A DNA stretch of 64,000 nt. Origin: JAJPKK01 sp963802745 (GTDB lineage Bacteria > Pseudomonadota > Alphaproteobacteria > Rhizobiales > Xanthobacteraceae). The DNA lies in NCBI GenBank assembly GCA_963802745.1, contig CAWDKL010000011.1, positions 1-64,000 on the forward strand. The letters are read 5' to 3'. Each line of letters opens with the position of its first letter. The stretch's first letter is position 1. Both the position numbers and the translations under genes were made by a program. The notes below the pieces were generated by a model. The model was not told where the DNA came from, did no database searches, and was given only the letters and a program-made list of their open reading frames with translations. Positions 1 through 9,485 of the stretch are shown piece by piece.

Positions 1-1
1 C

Positions 2-247
2 CGCACCCCGCACACAGAACAGCTGCATGTGGTCGAGCGGTTTCGCATCGTCAACGGCGGCAAGGGCATGGAAGTGAACGTCCACGTCGAAGACCCCGGC
101 GCCTTTACGACGCCGTGGAACGCGATCCAGGTTTACCGGCGCGCCCAGCAAGGTCCGATGCACGAGGCGGTCTGCGCGGAAAACAACGCAGATTTTTTCA
201 ATTACGATGTCGAGCCGATCCCGACGGCCGGCCAACCGGATTTTTAG
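2..247 (+). CDS. Conserved hypothetical secreted-type protein, C-terminal fragment
   Basis: Only the C-terminal 81 residues are in the window; the frame is open from base 2 and ends at TAG 245-247. The fragment contains HTEQLHVVERFR and EDPGAFTTPWNAI, patterns I recall from uncharacterised exported proteins of Bradyrhizobium relatives, in which a duplicated beta-rich domain follows a signal peptide. The gene that leaves the window at its right end (63482 onward) looks like a member of the same family, showing the N-terminal part that is missing here. The function is unknown. The coding call is secure; the family assignment is from memory. Confidence 0.7.
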   Translation, partial: RTPHTEQLHVVERFRIVNGGKGMEVNVHVEDPGAFTTPWNAIQVYRRAQQGPMHEAVCAENNADFFNYDVEPIPTAGQPDF

Positions 248-287
248 CAAACCAGACGCCCAAAAGAGGCGTCTCGCGGAATTTGGT

Positions 288-1127
288 TTACGTGGGCCGT
301 CGAGTGGGCGACGGCGCGCGTTCGAAATATCCGACGGCGCGCTTGGTCCGTTTTCCCTCCAGCCCGAACATGGCGCCCTGCGGGTCCGCGCATCGGACCA
401 TCCAGCTGCCGCCGGGCAATTCTAGCGGGCCTTCGACGATCCGCCCGCCACCCGCCTTCACGCGCTCGGCGGCCGCGTCGATGTCGCCGGTGTTGAAATA
501 ATAAAGCCAGAATGGAGCCGGGACCGATATTGGTTTGGTAAACATACCACCGATCGGCTGCGCTCCGGCGGAAAACAGTTGATACGCGTTTCCCGGACCG
601 ATGTCGGCATCCACTTTCTGCCAGTCGAAAACGTCGTGGTAGAATGCAAATGCCGTCTCCACATCGGCGGCGAGCAACTCATGCCAGCCGACGCGGCCCA
701 GTTCCCCCGGCTTGGCGGGGTGATGCCGGGCAGGCGTCAGCCATTTGATCAGCGCAAGCGTTGCCAGTTGCGCATCGGTGACCACCGCGAAGCGGCTGTA
801 GTCGGGAATATCCGTCGGCGGAAACGGTACGGTGCCACCAAGACGCATGATGCGATCGGCGGTGGCGTCCACGTCGTTGACACCCACATATCCGATCCAC
901 ATCGGATTTGCACCCGTTTGCTTCGCCTGTTCCGGCAGGCTCATGAGGCCCGCCGCCGACGCCCCCCCGGTGGTGAACAAGGTGTAGGGCAGCCCGGGCA
1001 CCGATAGGTCCTGCGCGCCCCAGCCCATGACTTTGGCGTAGAAGGCCCTCGCGACCCCCATGTCGGTCGTCATCAGCTCATACCAGACGAAACGGCCATC
1101 ATAATCGACCATTCCTGGTTTCTCCAT
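288..1127 (-). CDS. VOC family protein with two glyoxalase-like domains
   Basis: This 279-residue protein has two tandem vicinal-oxygen-chelate domains, at about residues 8-125 and 135-255. Each opens with the typical pattern, WYELMTTDMGVARAFYAKV in the first and WHELLAADVETAFAFYHDV in the second, and each continues with FYxxVFxW and a GG-MF segment. Two-domain members of this family are annotated as glyoxalase/bleomycin-resistance-like or hydroxylase-like proteins. The substrate cannot be told from sequence. It is probably cytoplasmic, with no signal peptide. It lies convergent to the preceding fragment and divergent from the MFS gene, so it is probably a single-gene transcript. Confidence 0.85.
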   Translation of the reverse strand: MEKPGMVDYDGRFVWYELMTTDMGVARAFYAKVMGWGAQDLSVPGLPYTLFTTGGASAAGLMSLPEQAKQTGANPMWIGYVGVNDVDATADRIMRLGGTVPFPPTDIPDYSRFAVVTDAQLATLALIKWLTPARHHPAKPGELGRVGWHELLAADVETAFAFYHDVFDWQKVDADIGPGNAYQLFSAGAQPIGGMFTKPISVPAPFWLYYFNTGDIDAAAERVKAGGGRIVEGPLELPGGSWMVRCADPQGAMFGLEGKRTKRAVGYFERAPSPTRRPT

Positions 1128-1440
1128 TCGAGCCTGCGAACCGTGGCTAACCGCATCCAGGCGCTAAGGCGATTTTCCCGCAAAAGTTGTACAGCTAAGC
1201 GCTTTCGGCCTGGATAACGGCGGGGCAGAGCAAATACAAGTACGGATGGCTCCTCCCCGCCCCTCCCATTGGGCCCCCGCAAGAGGGGGGGAGCGTATCG
1301 CGTCGGTTATGGGTCGCCGAACATCATGCGGCGATGACGCCCACGGGCGATCCAGGCTACAAACGCCCCGCGCCCAATCCGGCGGATCGATCGCGGCACC
1401 AGCCGACCTCCTACTCGCTAGCCTAATGGTCAAAATACCT
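1128..1440. other. Intergenic region between divergent VOC and MFS genes
   Basis: This 313 bp stretch separates two divergently transcribed genes, so promoters for both should lie here. I see no RNA gene, strong palindrome or convincing small ORF. The open frame running into the MFS gene from 1246 has low-complexity, shadow-like residues and no ribosome binding site, so I do not extend the MFS gene into it. Confidence 0.5.
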
Positions 1441-2887
1441 ATGTCAGTGGAGAACGCCGCACGGCCGGCAACACCGCCGGCCGCGGATCAATCCGCGCGG
1501 CAAAGCGCCGTCATCGCCCTGCTGGTCGCCGGCGCGCTGTTCATGGAACAGCTCGACGGCACCGTGATCGCGACCGCGCTGCCGCAGATCGCGCAATCGT
1601 TCGGCGTGGCGGCGGTCGATCTCAATATCGGCATGTCGGCCTATCTGCTGACCGTCGCGGTATTCATTCCGGCGAGCGGCTGGGTCGCGGACCGGTTCGG
1701 CGCCCGCGTGGTGTTTGCCTCCGCGATCGTCGCGTTCACGCTGGCCTCGGTGGTCTGCGCGGCGAGCGGCACGCTATGGGAGTTCACGGTCGCGCGCGTG
1801 CTGCAGGGCGCCGGCGGCGCCATGATGGTGCCGGTCGGACGTCTCATCGTGCTGCGCAATACCGAAAAACAGCATCTGGTCCGCATGATCGCCTACCTGA
1901 CCTGGCCGGCGCTCACCGCGCCGGTGATCGGCCCGCCGCTCGGCGGGCTGATCACCACCTACAGTTCATGGCCGTGGATTTTCCTGCTCAACGTGCCGCT
2001 GGGGCTGATCGGGCTGGCGCTTGCCCAAATCCTCATTCCCAACACGCGCGGCGAGCGCCGCGGCGCGTTCGATTGGCTGGGCTTTGCGCTCACCGGGTTC
2101 GCAAGCTTCAGCTTGATGTACGCTCTCGAAGCGATCGGGCGCCGCAACACCGATTGGCGCTTCGCCATCCCGCTGCTGGTGCTGAGCGTGGCGGCCGGCC
2201 TGTACGCGGTCCGCCACGCCCGCCGCCGCGCCCACCCGCTCCTCGATCTCACGCCGTTCGGCGTACCGAGCTTCGCCATCACGGTGTCGGGCAGCGTTGC
2301 GGTGCGCGCCGCCATCACGGCGGCGCCGTTCCTGCTGCCGCTGATGTTCCAATTGGCGTTTGGACTGAGCCCGCTCGAACTCCGGGCTACTCTTGCTCGC
2401 CGTATTCGCCGGCAATCTCGGCATGAAGCCCGCGACCAACGCGGTACTCGGCCGGTTCGGCTTCCGCCGCACTTTGATCTGGAACGGCGTTTTGGCGATG
2501 GTCACGATCTTCGCCTGCGGGCTGTTGACCGCCGCGACGCCGACCTTGATCATCGTGGCGGTGCTGTTCGTGAGCGGCCTGTCGCGGTCGATGGAATTCA
2601 CCACCATCAACGCGCTGAGCTTTTGCGATCTCGATCAGGCCCGCATGAGCGGCGCCAACACGCTGTTCAGCATGCTGCAGCAGATGGGCAATGCGCTCGG
2701 TGTCGCCGGCGGCGCCATCCTGCTGCGCGCCGCCGCTACCCTGACGCATCCGGGCGAACCGGGCGCCACGGCAAGCGACTTCCACTTCGCCTTTTGGGCG
2801 CTCGGCCTGATCGGCCTCGCCGGCATCTGGCATTTTCGCCGGCTCGCGCCCGACGTGGGCGCGGTGCTGCGGGCGAAAAAGGGTTAA
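1441..2887 (+). pseudogene. DHA2-type MFS multidrug exporter, broken by a single-base frameshift
   Basis: The product is an EmrB/QacA-like drug:H+ antiporter of the inner membrane with about 14 transmembrane segments. The first part (from ATG 1441) shows the DHA2 opening LFMEQLDGTVIATALPQI, then ADRFGARV and LQGAGGAMMVPVGRL. The frame breaks at about 2380: it reads SPLE in frame 1, while the expected continuation SGLLLLAVFAGN is in frame 2, restored by removing one C (base 2380). The second part, 2381-2887, covers the remaining helices and ends normally. Either the gene is newly inactivated or the base is a sequencing error. No membrane-fusion partner is adjacent. Confidence 0.8.
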
Positions 2888-2929
2888 GCCGGGCCGATGG
2901 GAAAGCCTTCTGGCGGGCGCATCTCGCGC

Positions 2930-3225
2930 GTCCCCTCTCGCACGGTGCCGGGGATGCGCGCGTCCCCTCTCCCCCGCAAAGAGGCGGTGGGGAGGGGGCG
3001 TGCGTTTCCTCTCGGCACGGTGCCGGGGATGCGCGCGTCCCCTCTCCCCACGGCGTTCTTCACGCCGTGGGGAGAGGGTTAGGGTGAGGGGCAGGGGCGC
3101 GCGAGGCCTGGCGACACCAAGAACATTCGCCACCTGCGGAGACGATCGGTCGCACCGCCGGTGCAAGAACCTGCCCCTCACCCCAACCCTCTCCCCATCG
3201 CAAATAGCGATGGGGAGAGGGAGAT
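2930..3225. repeat. Cluster of GC-rich palindromic intergenic repeats
   Basis: Between the MFS gene and asnB there is a dense set of repeats. A perfect 17-bp inverted repeat has arms 3040-3056 and 3062-3078 around a 5-base loop. A second perfect 15-bp inverted repeat has arms 3187-3201 and 3207-3221. Both share the arm core CCCTCTCCCCA. A direct repeat containing GCACGGTGCCGGGGATGCGC occurs near 2938 and again near 3014. Such CCCTCTCCCC hairpins are common dispersed intergenic elements in rhizobial genomes (from memory). The arrangement could act as a transcription terminator or mRNA-stabilising structure; there is no coding potential I believe in. Confidence 0.75.
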
Positions 3226-3340
3226 GCGCGTGCTCCGTCTGTGCCACGAGCGCCGCCGCTGGGAGTCAGCATGGGGGTATTCGGAAGATGTGGCTGGCGT
3301 GACGCCGCGGGGGAGCGTTGAAAGGCCGGAGGTTGTTGAT

Positions 3341-5266
3341 TTGTGCGGCATAGCGGGTTTCCTTGACGCGAACCGGACGGCCACGGCCGACGCGGCAGAG
3401 ACCGCCGCGCGCGCCATGACCGGCGCGGTCGCGCACCGCGGGCCGGACGACTCCGGCGTCTTTGTCGATCCCGACGCCGGCATCGGGCTCGGACACCGGC
3501 GGCTATCCATCATCGATCTGTCGCCGCTCGGGCATCAGCCGATGCACGGCGCCGATGGGCGGTATGTCATCTCCTACAATGGCGAGGTCTATAATTTCGC
3601 CGAACTGCGCGACGAACTCGTCAGCCTCGGCCACCGCTTTCGCGGCGGGTCGGATACCGAGGTGATGCTGGGGGCATTCCGGGAATTTGGGCCGGAGCGC
3701 GCGGTGACGCGGTTCGTCGGCATGTTCGCCATCGCGCTGTGGGATCGTGCCGAGGCGACGCTGCGGCTGATTCGCGATCGGCTCGGCGTCAAGCCGCTGT
3801 ACTGGTGCCGGCGCGGCGGCGTGCTGCTGTTCGGCTCCGAACTCAAGGCGCTGATGGCACACCCTTCTTGGCGCGGCGAGATCGATCGCGAGGCCGTCGC
3901 GGCGTTCATGCGCTACAGCTACGTGCCCGGCACCGCGACGATTTTTCGCGATGTGCACAAGCTCGCGCCCGGCACCATCCTCACCGTGCAGGCCGGCGCG
4001 GAGCCGCGCATCGCGCCCTATTGGCGGCTGCGCGGCGCGATCGCCCCACGTGCGTTCGCGGACGAAGGCGAAGCCGCGGCGGAACTGGAAACCATCCTGC
4101 GCGACAGCGTGCGGGCGCGGATGGTGGCGGACGTGCCGCTCGGCGCTTTCCTCTCCGGGGGCGTCAATTCCTCGACCGTGGTGGCGCTGATGCAGGCGCA
4201 ATCGGCGCGCAAGGTGAAAACCTTCTCGATCGGCTTCCACGAGAGCGGCTACGACGAAGCCCGCTACGCCAAGGCGGTGGCAGGCCATCTCGGCACCGAC
4301 CACACCGAGCTTTACGTCACGCCGCGGCAGGCCATGGACGCGATCCCAAACCTGCCGAACTGGTTCGACGAGCCGTTGGCGGATTCCTCGCAGATTCCGA
4401 CGTTTTTGGTCTCCGCCATGACGCGTCGCCACGTGACCGTGGCGCTGTCCGGCGACGGCGGCGACGAACTGTTCGCCGGCTATCCGCGCTACCGTATCGT
4501 CGATCAGGTCTGGCGGAGGTTCGGTTGGGTGCCGGGCGACGCCCGCCGGCTGGCCGGCAAGGGGCTTGCGGCGCTGCCCGAGCCGTTGCTCGATCGGATT
4601 GCCGCGCTGCTGCCGAGGCGCTCCCGCCCGCTCAATGCCGGGCGCAAGGCGCGACGCCTGGGCGCGCTGCTGGCGCTGCCGGCCGACGATGCCTTGTTCC
4701 TGGAGCTCTCCGCGATCTGGCCGGAGGCAGCGGCCCTGGTGCCGGGCTCAACCGGTGCACTGCACTTGCAGGCCGAGCCGGACCTCGCAGGCCTGCTGCC
4801 GGACCCGGTCGCCCGCATGCAATATTACGATACTATGAACTATCTGCCCGGCGACATTTTGACCAAGGTCGATCGCTGTTCGATGGCGGTCGCCCTTGAG
4901 GCGCGCGAGCCACTGCTCGATCACCGCCTGGTGGAATTCGCCTGGAGCCTGCCGCGCCACCTCCTCTACGACGGCCGGCAGACCAAGCGGCTGTTACGGC
5001 AGGTGCTCTACCGCTACGTTCCGCCTGCCCTGATCGAGCGGCCCAAGATGGGCTTTTCGATTCCGCTCGGCGGTTGGTTGCGCGACGGCCTGCGCGACTG
5101 GGCCGCGGAGCTGCTGGCGCCGTCACGGATCGCCGCCGACGGCATTCTGGCCGCCGGCGAAGTGCAGCGGCTATGGGACGAACACCAGGCCGGCCGGGCA
5201 ACCCACGAAAACGTACTGTGGAACGTGCTGATGTTCCAGGCCTGGAAAGCGCACTACCGGATTTGA
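3341..5266 (+). CDS. asnB: Asparagine synthase (glutamine-hydrolysing)
   Basis: AsnB makes asparagine from aspartate, ATP and glutamine. I chose the TTG start at 3341 because the next codon is the catalytic N-terminal Cys (CGIAGFLD) and GGAGG lies 8 bases upstream (3328-3332). This gives 641 residues, usual for the family. The N-terminal Ntn glutaminase domain has AHRGPDDSG and GHRRLSIIDLS; the synthetase domain starts near residue 240 and has LSGDGGDELFAGYPRYR. The PPi loop reads SGGVNSS (Asn near residue 276) where family members normally have SGGxDSS, a one-base change (GAT to AAT) that could weaken ATP chemistry. The gene stands alone between repeat clusters. Actinobacterial-type AsnBs in polysaccharide or antibiotic clusters are alternatives for the role. 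Confidence 0.9.
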   Translation: MCGIAGFLDANRTATADAAETAARAMTGAVAHRGPDDSGVFVDPDAGIGLGHRRLSIIDLSPLGHQPMHGADGRYVISYNGEVYNFAELRDELVSLGHRFRGGSDTEVMLGAFREFGPERAVTRFVGMFAIALWDRAEATLRLIRDRLGVKPLYWCRRGGVLLFGSELKALMAHPSWRGEIDREAVAAFMRYSYVPGTATIFRDVHKLAPGTILTVQAGAEPRIAPYWRLRGAIAPRAFADEGEAAAELETILRDSVRARMVADVPLGAFLSGGVNSSTVVALMQAQSARKVKTFSIGFHESGYDEARYAKAVAGHLGTDHTELYVTPRQAMDAIPNLPNWFDEPLADSSQIPTFLVSAMTRRHVTVALSGDGGDELFAGYPRYRIVDQVWRRFGWVPGDARRLAGKGLAALPEPLLDRIAALLPRRSRPLNAGRKARRLGALLALPADDALFLELSAIWPEAAALVPGSTGALHLQAEPDLAGLLPDPVARMQYYDTMNYLPGDILTKVDRCSMAVALEAREPLLDHRLVEFAWSLPRHLLYDGRQTKRLLRQVLYRYVPPALIERPKMGFSIPLGGWLRDGLRDWAAELLAPSRIAADGILAAGEVQRLWDEHQAGRATHENVLWNVLMFQAWKAHYRI

Positions 5267-5374
5267 GCATGCGGCCGCAAGCTTTGCGCAGCCCCGTGGC
5301 GCAGCCTGCGAAGACATCACCCAAGCCAGAGAGCCAGCCTTCTTGCCCAGACACAACCTGTGGATGTGGCCCCG

Positions 5375-5522
5375 TATCCCTCCCCGTCTTCGGGGAGGGT
5401 GGCGCGCTCTTGCGCGCCGGGTGGGGTCACGGGGTTGCGGGTAGGATCGACAGGGTTCGAACAAGAAAACCCCACCCGGCCGCGCTTCGCGCGTCCACCC
5501 TCCCCGAAGACGGGGAGGGATA
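5375..5522. repeat. Large palindromic intergenic element with 28-bp perfect arms
   Basis: The arms 5375-5402 and 5495-5522 are perfect reverse complements of 28 bp, each itself containing the small palindrome CCCTCCCCGTCTTCGGGGAG. Inside, GCGCGC/CGGGTGGGG (5402-5425) pairs with CCCCACCCGG/GCGCGC (5470-5492), so the whole 148 bp can fold into one long hairpin. It sits between the convergent ends of asnB and the PQQ dehydrogenase gene, where it could terminate transcription from both sides. It resembles the CCCTCCCC elements dispersed in Bradyrhizobiaceae intergenic DNA (from memory). Confidence 0.8.
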
Positions 5523-5577
5523 AGAAGGCCCACGCGCTGTGGTTGTGGGAACCCGGCGCCGCGTGAGCGTCGCCGCC

Positions 5578-7299
5578 TCACAGCCCGAAGACGAACAGCA
5601 TGGTCTGGTTGCGCTGCTCTTTCAGTTCCGGCGTGAACACGTGCTTGCCGAGCGCGATGCGGCTCAGCCCCGACATGATCGCCACATATTGGCGACCGCC
5701 GGCCTCGAAGGTCATCGGCGGGGCGTTGAAGCCGACACCCACATTGATCTTCCACAGCACCTGCATGCTGGTGTCATCGAGCGCCATCACGGTGCCGTCC
5801 GTGAAGGCCGTGAACACCAGCCCGCCGCCGGTCGCGACCGCGCCCGCATAGTTCGGATAAGGGATGTGGGCCTTGGCCTTGATCTCGCCGGTGACCGGAT
5901 CGGCGGCCGACACGTCGGTTTCGTAGCGCTCGATCGGCTTCTGGTTGCCGCCGCGCCAGCCGGCCGCCTTGTTGCTGATCGAAGAGTCCTGGGTGAAATC
6001 CGCGCACGCCGTCAGCGCCGGGATATACATCAGCTTGGTGCGCGGGCTGTAGGCGGAGGGCCAGTAATTGTTGCCGCCGGAAGCGGAAGGGCACATCCGC
6101 TTGGTGAGGTCGCCGGGCATCGGAGTTGCGGTGCCGGCGTAGATCTGGATGTCCTTGGTCGGGTCGTAGTCGAGCGGCTTGCCGGTCTTCTGGTCGATGC
6201 CCTTTGTCCAGTTCACCCGGTCCACATAGGGTTTTGCCATCACCATCTGCCCGTTGGCCCGCTCCATGGTGTAGAGGAAGCCGTTGCGCGCCGAATGGGT
6301 GATGAGTTTTCGCGCTTCGCCGCCGACCTGGCCGTCGATGAGAATGTGGCTGCCGACCTCGTCGTAATCCCAATGGTCGCCCGGCGTATACTGGAAATAC
6401 CAATTCATTTTGCCGCTGTCCGGGTCCCACGAAATCACGCTGTTGGTATAAAGATTATCGCCCGGCCGGTAGGTGGCGTCGAACATCGGCACCGGGTTGC
6501 CGGTGCCCCAGATGAGCTGGTTCGACGCCACGTCGTAGCTGCCGGTCACCCACATGGCGCCGCCGCCGGTCTGCCAGGCGTTGTTCTTGTCCTTCCAGGT
6601 GTCGCCGCCGGGTTCGCCGGGCGCCGGAATCACGTATTTGCGCCACATCAGCTTGCCGGTCGCACCGTCGAGCGCGGCGATCCAGTCGCGTACGCCGCGG
6701 TCGCCGCCGGCGGCGCCGACGATGATCTTGTCCTTGACGGCGAGCGGCGCGGCGGTGAGCTGCAGGTCCGGCTGGCCGTCCGCCACATTGGCGTCCCACG
6801 CGATCTTGCCGGTCTCCTTGTCGGTCGCGATGATGCGGGGCGGAAAATTCGCGGCAGAGATGACGTAGTTGCCCCAAAGTGCTGCGCCGCGGTTGGAGAG
6901 GCCGCGATCGGAAATCCGCTCCTGGCCAGGATCCATGCGCCAGACGATGCGGCCGACCTCACCCGAGCGCGCGTCGATCTTGTAGACGATACCCCACACA
7001 TCGACGACGTAGAGAAACCCGTCGTCCGCAAGCGGCGTCGCGTGCAGATTCTCGTTCGGCGAGGTACCGCCGATCGCCACCGCATAGGCGAGCTTGAGGT
7101 TTTTGACATTGTCGCGATTGATGCGGTCGAGCGGCGAAAATCGCTGCGCATCATAGGTGCGGTGGTTCATCAGCCAGTTGGCCGGCTCCGGATTGGCCAG
7201 CCGGGCCGGCGTGACTTCGGCGGCGAGGGCCGGGGCCGCGAGGGCGACGGAGGTGGCGAGGAGCGCGTGGCGCAAGGAACGGTGGCGGGGCGGATGCAT
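5578..7299 (-). CDS. PQQ-dependent alcohol dehydrogenase-like quinoprotein (predicted lanthanide type)
   Basis: A 573-residue periplasmic eight-bladed propeller dehydrogenase with a signal peptide at residues 1-27 (LATSVALAAPALAAE). Family marks are DAQRFSPLDRINRDNVKNL near residue 50, WGTGNPVP (Asn268, the equivalent of the MDH metal-ligand Asn) and the catalytic Asp in WDYD (Asp311). Asp313, two residues on, is the extra Asp that distinguishes XoxF/ExaF lanthanide enzymes from calcium MxaF, which has Ala there. The usual metal-ligand Glu appears as Asp200 (GGDRGVRDW), and the vicinal Cys pair of methanol dehydrogenases is absent. There is no cytochrome domain and no XoxG/J genes adjacent. 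The substrate is unknown. Confidence 0.85.
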   Translation of the reverse strand: MHPPRHRSLRHALLATSVALAAPALAAEVTPARLANPEPANWLMNHRTYDAQRFSPLDRINRDNVKNLKLAYAVAIGGTSPNENLHATPLADDGFLYVVDVWGIVYKIDARSGEVGRIVWRMDPGQERISDRGLSNRGAALWGNYVISAANFPPRIIATDKETGKIAWDANVADGQPDLQLTAAPLAVKDKIIVGAAGGDRGVRDWIAALDGATGKLMWRKYVIPAPGEPGGDTWKDKNNAWQTGGGAMWVTGSYDVASNQLIWGTGNPVPMFDATYRPGDNLYTNSVISWDPDSGKMNWYFQYTPGDHWDYDEVGSHILIDGQVGGEARKLITHSARNGFLYTMERANGQMVMAKPYVDRVNWTKGIDQKTGKPLDYDPTKDIQIYAGTATPMPGDLTKRMCPSASGGNNYWPSAYSPRTKLMYIPALTACADFTQDSSISNKAAGWRGGNQKPIERYETDVSAADPVTGEIKAKAHIPYPNYAGAVATGGGLVFTAFTDGTVMALDDTSMQVLWKINVGVGFNAPPMTFEAGGRQYVAIMSGLSRIALGKHVFTPELKEQRNQTMLFVFGL

Positions 7300-7391
7300 G
7301 GCGGGGCTCCCTTATGATGCTTTATGCTCGGTGCCGTTTGGTCAATCTTACAGCCTTAACCGGCAATGGATACATTCTCATTGCAACGCGG

Positions 7392-7757
7392 TCACGAGAC
7401 CGGCGGCGGCCGGTTGAACCACATGGCAACATCGAACAGGTTGAGATCGGCGGCGCGGATCAGCGCACAGGCCGCGACGACCGCTTCGGTGGCAGTGACG
7501 GTGCCGTCGCCAAATGGCTTGAGGCCGCCGCGCCGATCGCTCTTGGCGGCGTAAAGTTTTACGGCGGCGGCGAACACATCCTGCAACAGCGTGTCTGAGA
7601 TCGCATCGGGATCGTTCTGCTGCAATGCAGCATTCGCCAAGACAACGAAATCACCTTGAAGCTTTGCCGCAGCGCGCGGGCGTGCCGGCTGCTCGGCGGG
7701 CTTCCGGTCCATGGGCCGCGGTCGCGCGGGAGGTGCCGGATTGGGACGTCTTGCCAC
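7392..7757 (-). CDS. Conserved hypothetical protein
   Basis: A 121-residue soluble protein: the first 30 residues are Pro/Arg-rich (PAPPARPRPMDRKP) and probably disordered, followed by an alanine-rich helical domain with NDPDAISDTLLQDVFAAAVK. The two-part layout (basic tail plus compact helical part) and GC codon pattern support a real gene. I recognise similar small proteins from Bradyrhizobium relatives but know of no function. It lies just upstream of, and in the same direction as, the PQQ dehydrogenase gene, separated by about 90 bp. Confidence 0.6.
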   Translation of the reverse strand: MARRPNPAPPARPRPMDRKPAEQPARPRAAAKLQGDFVVLANAALQQNDPDAISDTLLQDVFAAAVKLYAAKSDRRGGLKPFGDGTVTATEAVVAACALIRAADLNLFDVAMWFNRPPPVS

Positions 7758-7813
7758 GATGATTTTTCCACAATGATCTTTTTTGCCGACTGGCGCGCCA
7801 GTATTGTCGCTGC

Positions 7814-9082
7814 TCAGGCCGACGCCGGCTCGCGCGACGCGGATGCCGGTTCCGGCCTGGACAGCTTGGTCTTGGGAACCTCAAGCCCGAACAGCCGCGC
7901 CGCATTGAGACCGAGAATATTGCGCTTGCCCTGTTCGGAGAGGAACGGCAGCGACGTAATGGTGCTCGGCAGGTCGAAATCCCAGTGCGGCCAGTCGGAG
8001 GCGAACAGCAACTGCGTCTCGGCCCGGATGGCCTCGAAGGTTGCCTCCGTGAGCTTCAGGTTGGAGCGCTCCAGCGGCTGGCTCGTATAATACATATCGG
8101 CCATGTATTCGCTGGGCTTGCGGCGCAGCAGCGGGGCCTCCGACGACCGCATCATGTATTCGTGATCGAGCCGCTGCATCAGGAACGGCACCCAGGCGAG
8201 CCCGCTTTCGATCCAGATCACCTTGAGGCGGGGAAACCGCTCCGGCAGTCCGTTGATGATCCAGTTGGTCATATGCACCAGGTTGAAATGCACGAACGAC
8301 AGGGCGTGCATGGAGATGAACCGGTTGCACTGCTGCATCGACTGGTCGCCCCAGTGGAAGCCGGAATGAAAGCCGAGCGGCTTGCCGCTCGCCTGTATCG
8401 CCGCATAAAGCGGCATATAGGCGTCGTGATGCACCGCTTTGTAGCGCGTCGAGGTGACCGTGAAGCCGAGCACGCCGGGTGCGCCGCCGAACCGCTCCAC
8501 CACATCGAGGCACGCTTCCGGCTCGTTGAACGGCAGGTACAGCATCGCCTTGATGCGCGGGTCCTGCGGCAAAATTTTCTCTACCAGCCAGCGGTTATAG
8601 GCGGTGCCGATCGCGACCTCAACGTCGGCCTGCGGATGCATGCCGAGCACCAGGATGGGCGTCGGAAACACCACCATATAATCGATGCCTAAGCTGTCCA
8701 TCGCGCGCCGCACCAGCGTCACCTGCGGGTGGACCGCGCCCGCCGGCACCGCTTCGGCGAGGCGCTGCTGGTGCGGAATGCGCCCGAACACGTCCTGGTA
8801 CAGCATACCGGGCGTGATATTGGCGAGGCCGGGCGGCGAGCCGCCGCGATCCCGGAACGCCCGCGCCATGGTTTTGTAGACCTCGTTGTCCATGTGGTCC
8901 ACGACTTCCGACCAGAACGCGGTTTCGGTGACATGCGCATCGATATCGACGATGAAATAATCGTCGTGGCGCTGCTCCCGCGCCGCGTGGGCGAGGATGT
9001 CGCGGGTATCGGTCGTGGTGGTGATTTTTGGCAGTTCCCGCACGCGGCGGCGACCGGCTTTGATGGGTTGCTGTTCGGGCAC
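7814..9082 (-). CDS. Amidohydrolase 2 family metal-dependent hydrolase/decarboxylase
   Basis: A TIM-barrel amidohydrolase of the PF04909 (ACMSD/LigW-like) type. Visible marks are the N-terminal metal motif DIDAHV (aspartate/histidine variant of DxHxH), the central GFHSGFHWGDQ, IWIESGLAWVPFLMQRLDHE, and the C-terminal FASDWPHWDFD aspartate. These enzymes hydrolyse or decarboxylate cyclic or aromatic acids; the substrate here is unknown. I prefer the GTG start at 9082 because GGAG lies about ten bases upstream and the longer frame (to 9175) adds an arginine-rich stretch with no family similarity; this gives 422 residues. It is a single gene, divergent from the DUF6644 pair. Confidence 0.8.
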   Translation of the reverse strand: MPEQQPIKAGRRRVRELPKITTTTDTRDILAHAAREQRHDDYFIVDIDAHVTETAFWSEVVDHMDNEVYKTMARAFRDRGGSPPGLANITPGMLYQDVFGRIPHQQRLAEAVPAGAVHPQVTLVRRAMDSLGIDYMVVFPTPILVLGMHPQADVEVAIGTAYNRWLVEKILPQDPRIKAMLYLPFNEPEACLDVVERFGGAPGVLGFTVTSTRYKAVHHDAYMPLYAAIQASGKPLGFHSGFHWGDQSMQQCNRFISMHALSFVHFNLVHMTNWIINGLPERFPRLKVIWIESGLAWVPFLMQRLDHEYMMRSSEAPLLRRKPSEYMADMYYTSQPLERSNLKLTEATFEAIRAETQLLFASDWPHWDFDLPSTITSLPFLSEQGKRNILGLNAARLFGLEVPKTKLSRPEPASASREPASA

Positions 9083-9485
9083 TTCGGTTTCTCCATCGCA
9101 GCCGCAAGACGCACGTTTGCGTCGGTGCCTCTGTCCGCATCGGACGGGCTCCCCCAACCCAACCGTGCCCGACAAGGCGTACTCGCCCCAAGATTAGGCG
9201 CCGCGCCGCACGACCGCAATTGCACCGTCACGTCCGCATTGGCGCCCGCACCTGAATTTTCTCCGGCCGTTTGACTTGCATCAAAGGCACATGGCCTGGC
9301 GTCACACATCCTGCAGACCGTCTCGGCTTCGGCGCGTTTACGGGGGTAGCCGTCGAGGTCAAGCGGAAGGCCCCGGCGCTCCTTCACTCTCCGGGCTGCC
9401 GGGGCCTTCTCCCACAAATGGCGTGATGTGAGACGACGCGGCCGGATGGCGTGGTCCGTGGCCCGGCGCAAAGAGGGGAAACGAC
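9083..9485. other. Intergenic region upstream of amidohydrolase and DUF6644 genes
   Basis: A 400 bp divergent promoter region. The imperfect inverted sequence around 9370-9415 (CCCCGGC...GCCGGGG) could form a hairpin. I see no gene or RNA in it. Confidence 0.4.

Noticed and set aside
2930..3225. Possible CRISPR array
   Set aside because: Repeats are few, irregularly spaced and palindromic, with no spacer pattern and no cas genes.
5539..7317. Long plus-strand open frame opposite the PQQ dehydrogenase
   Set aside because: It is the antisense shadow of a strong quinoprotein gene: His/Arg/Val-rich, no domain pattern, no ribosome binding site.
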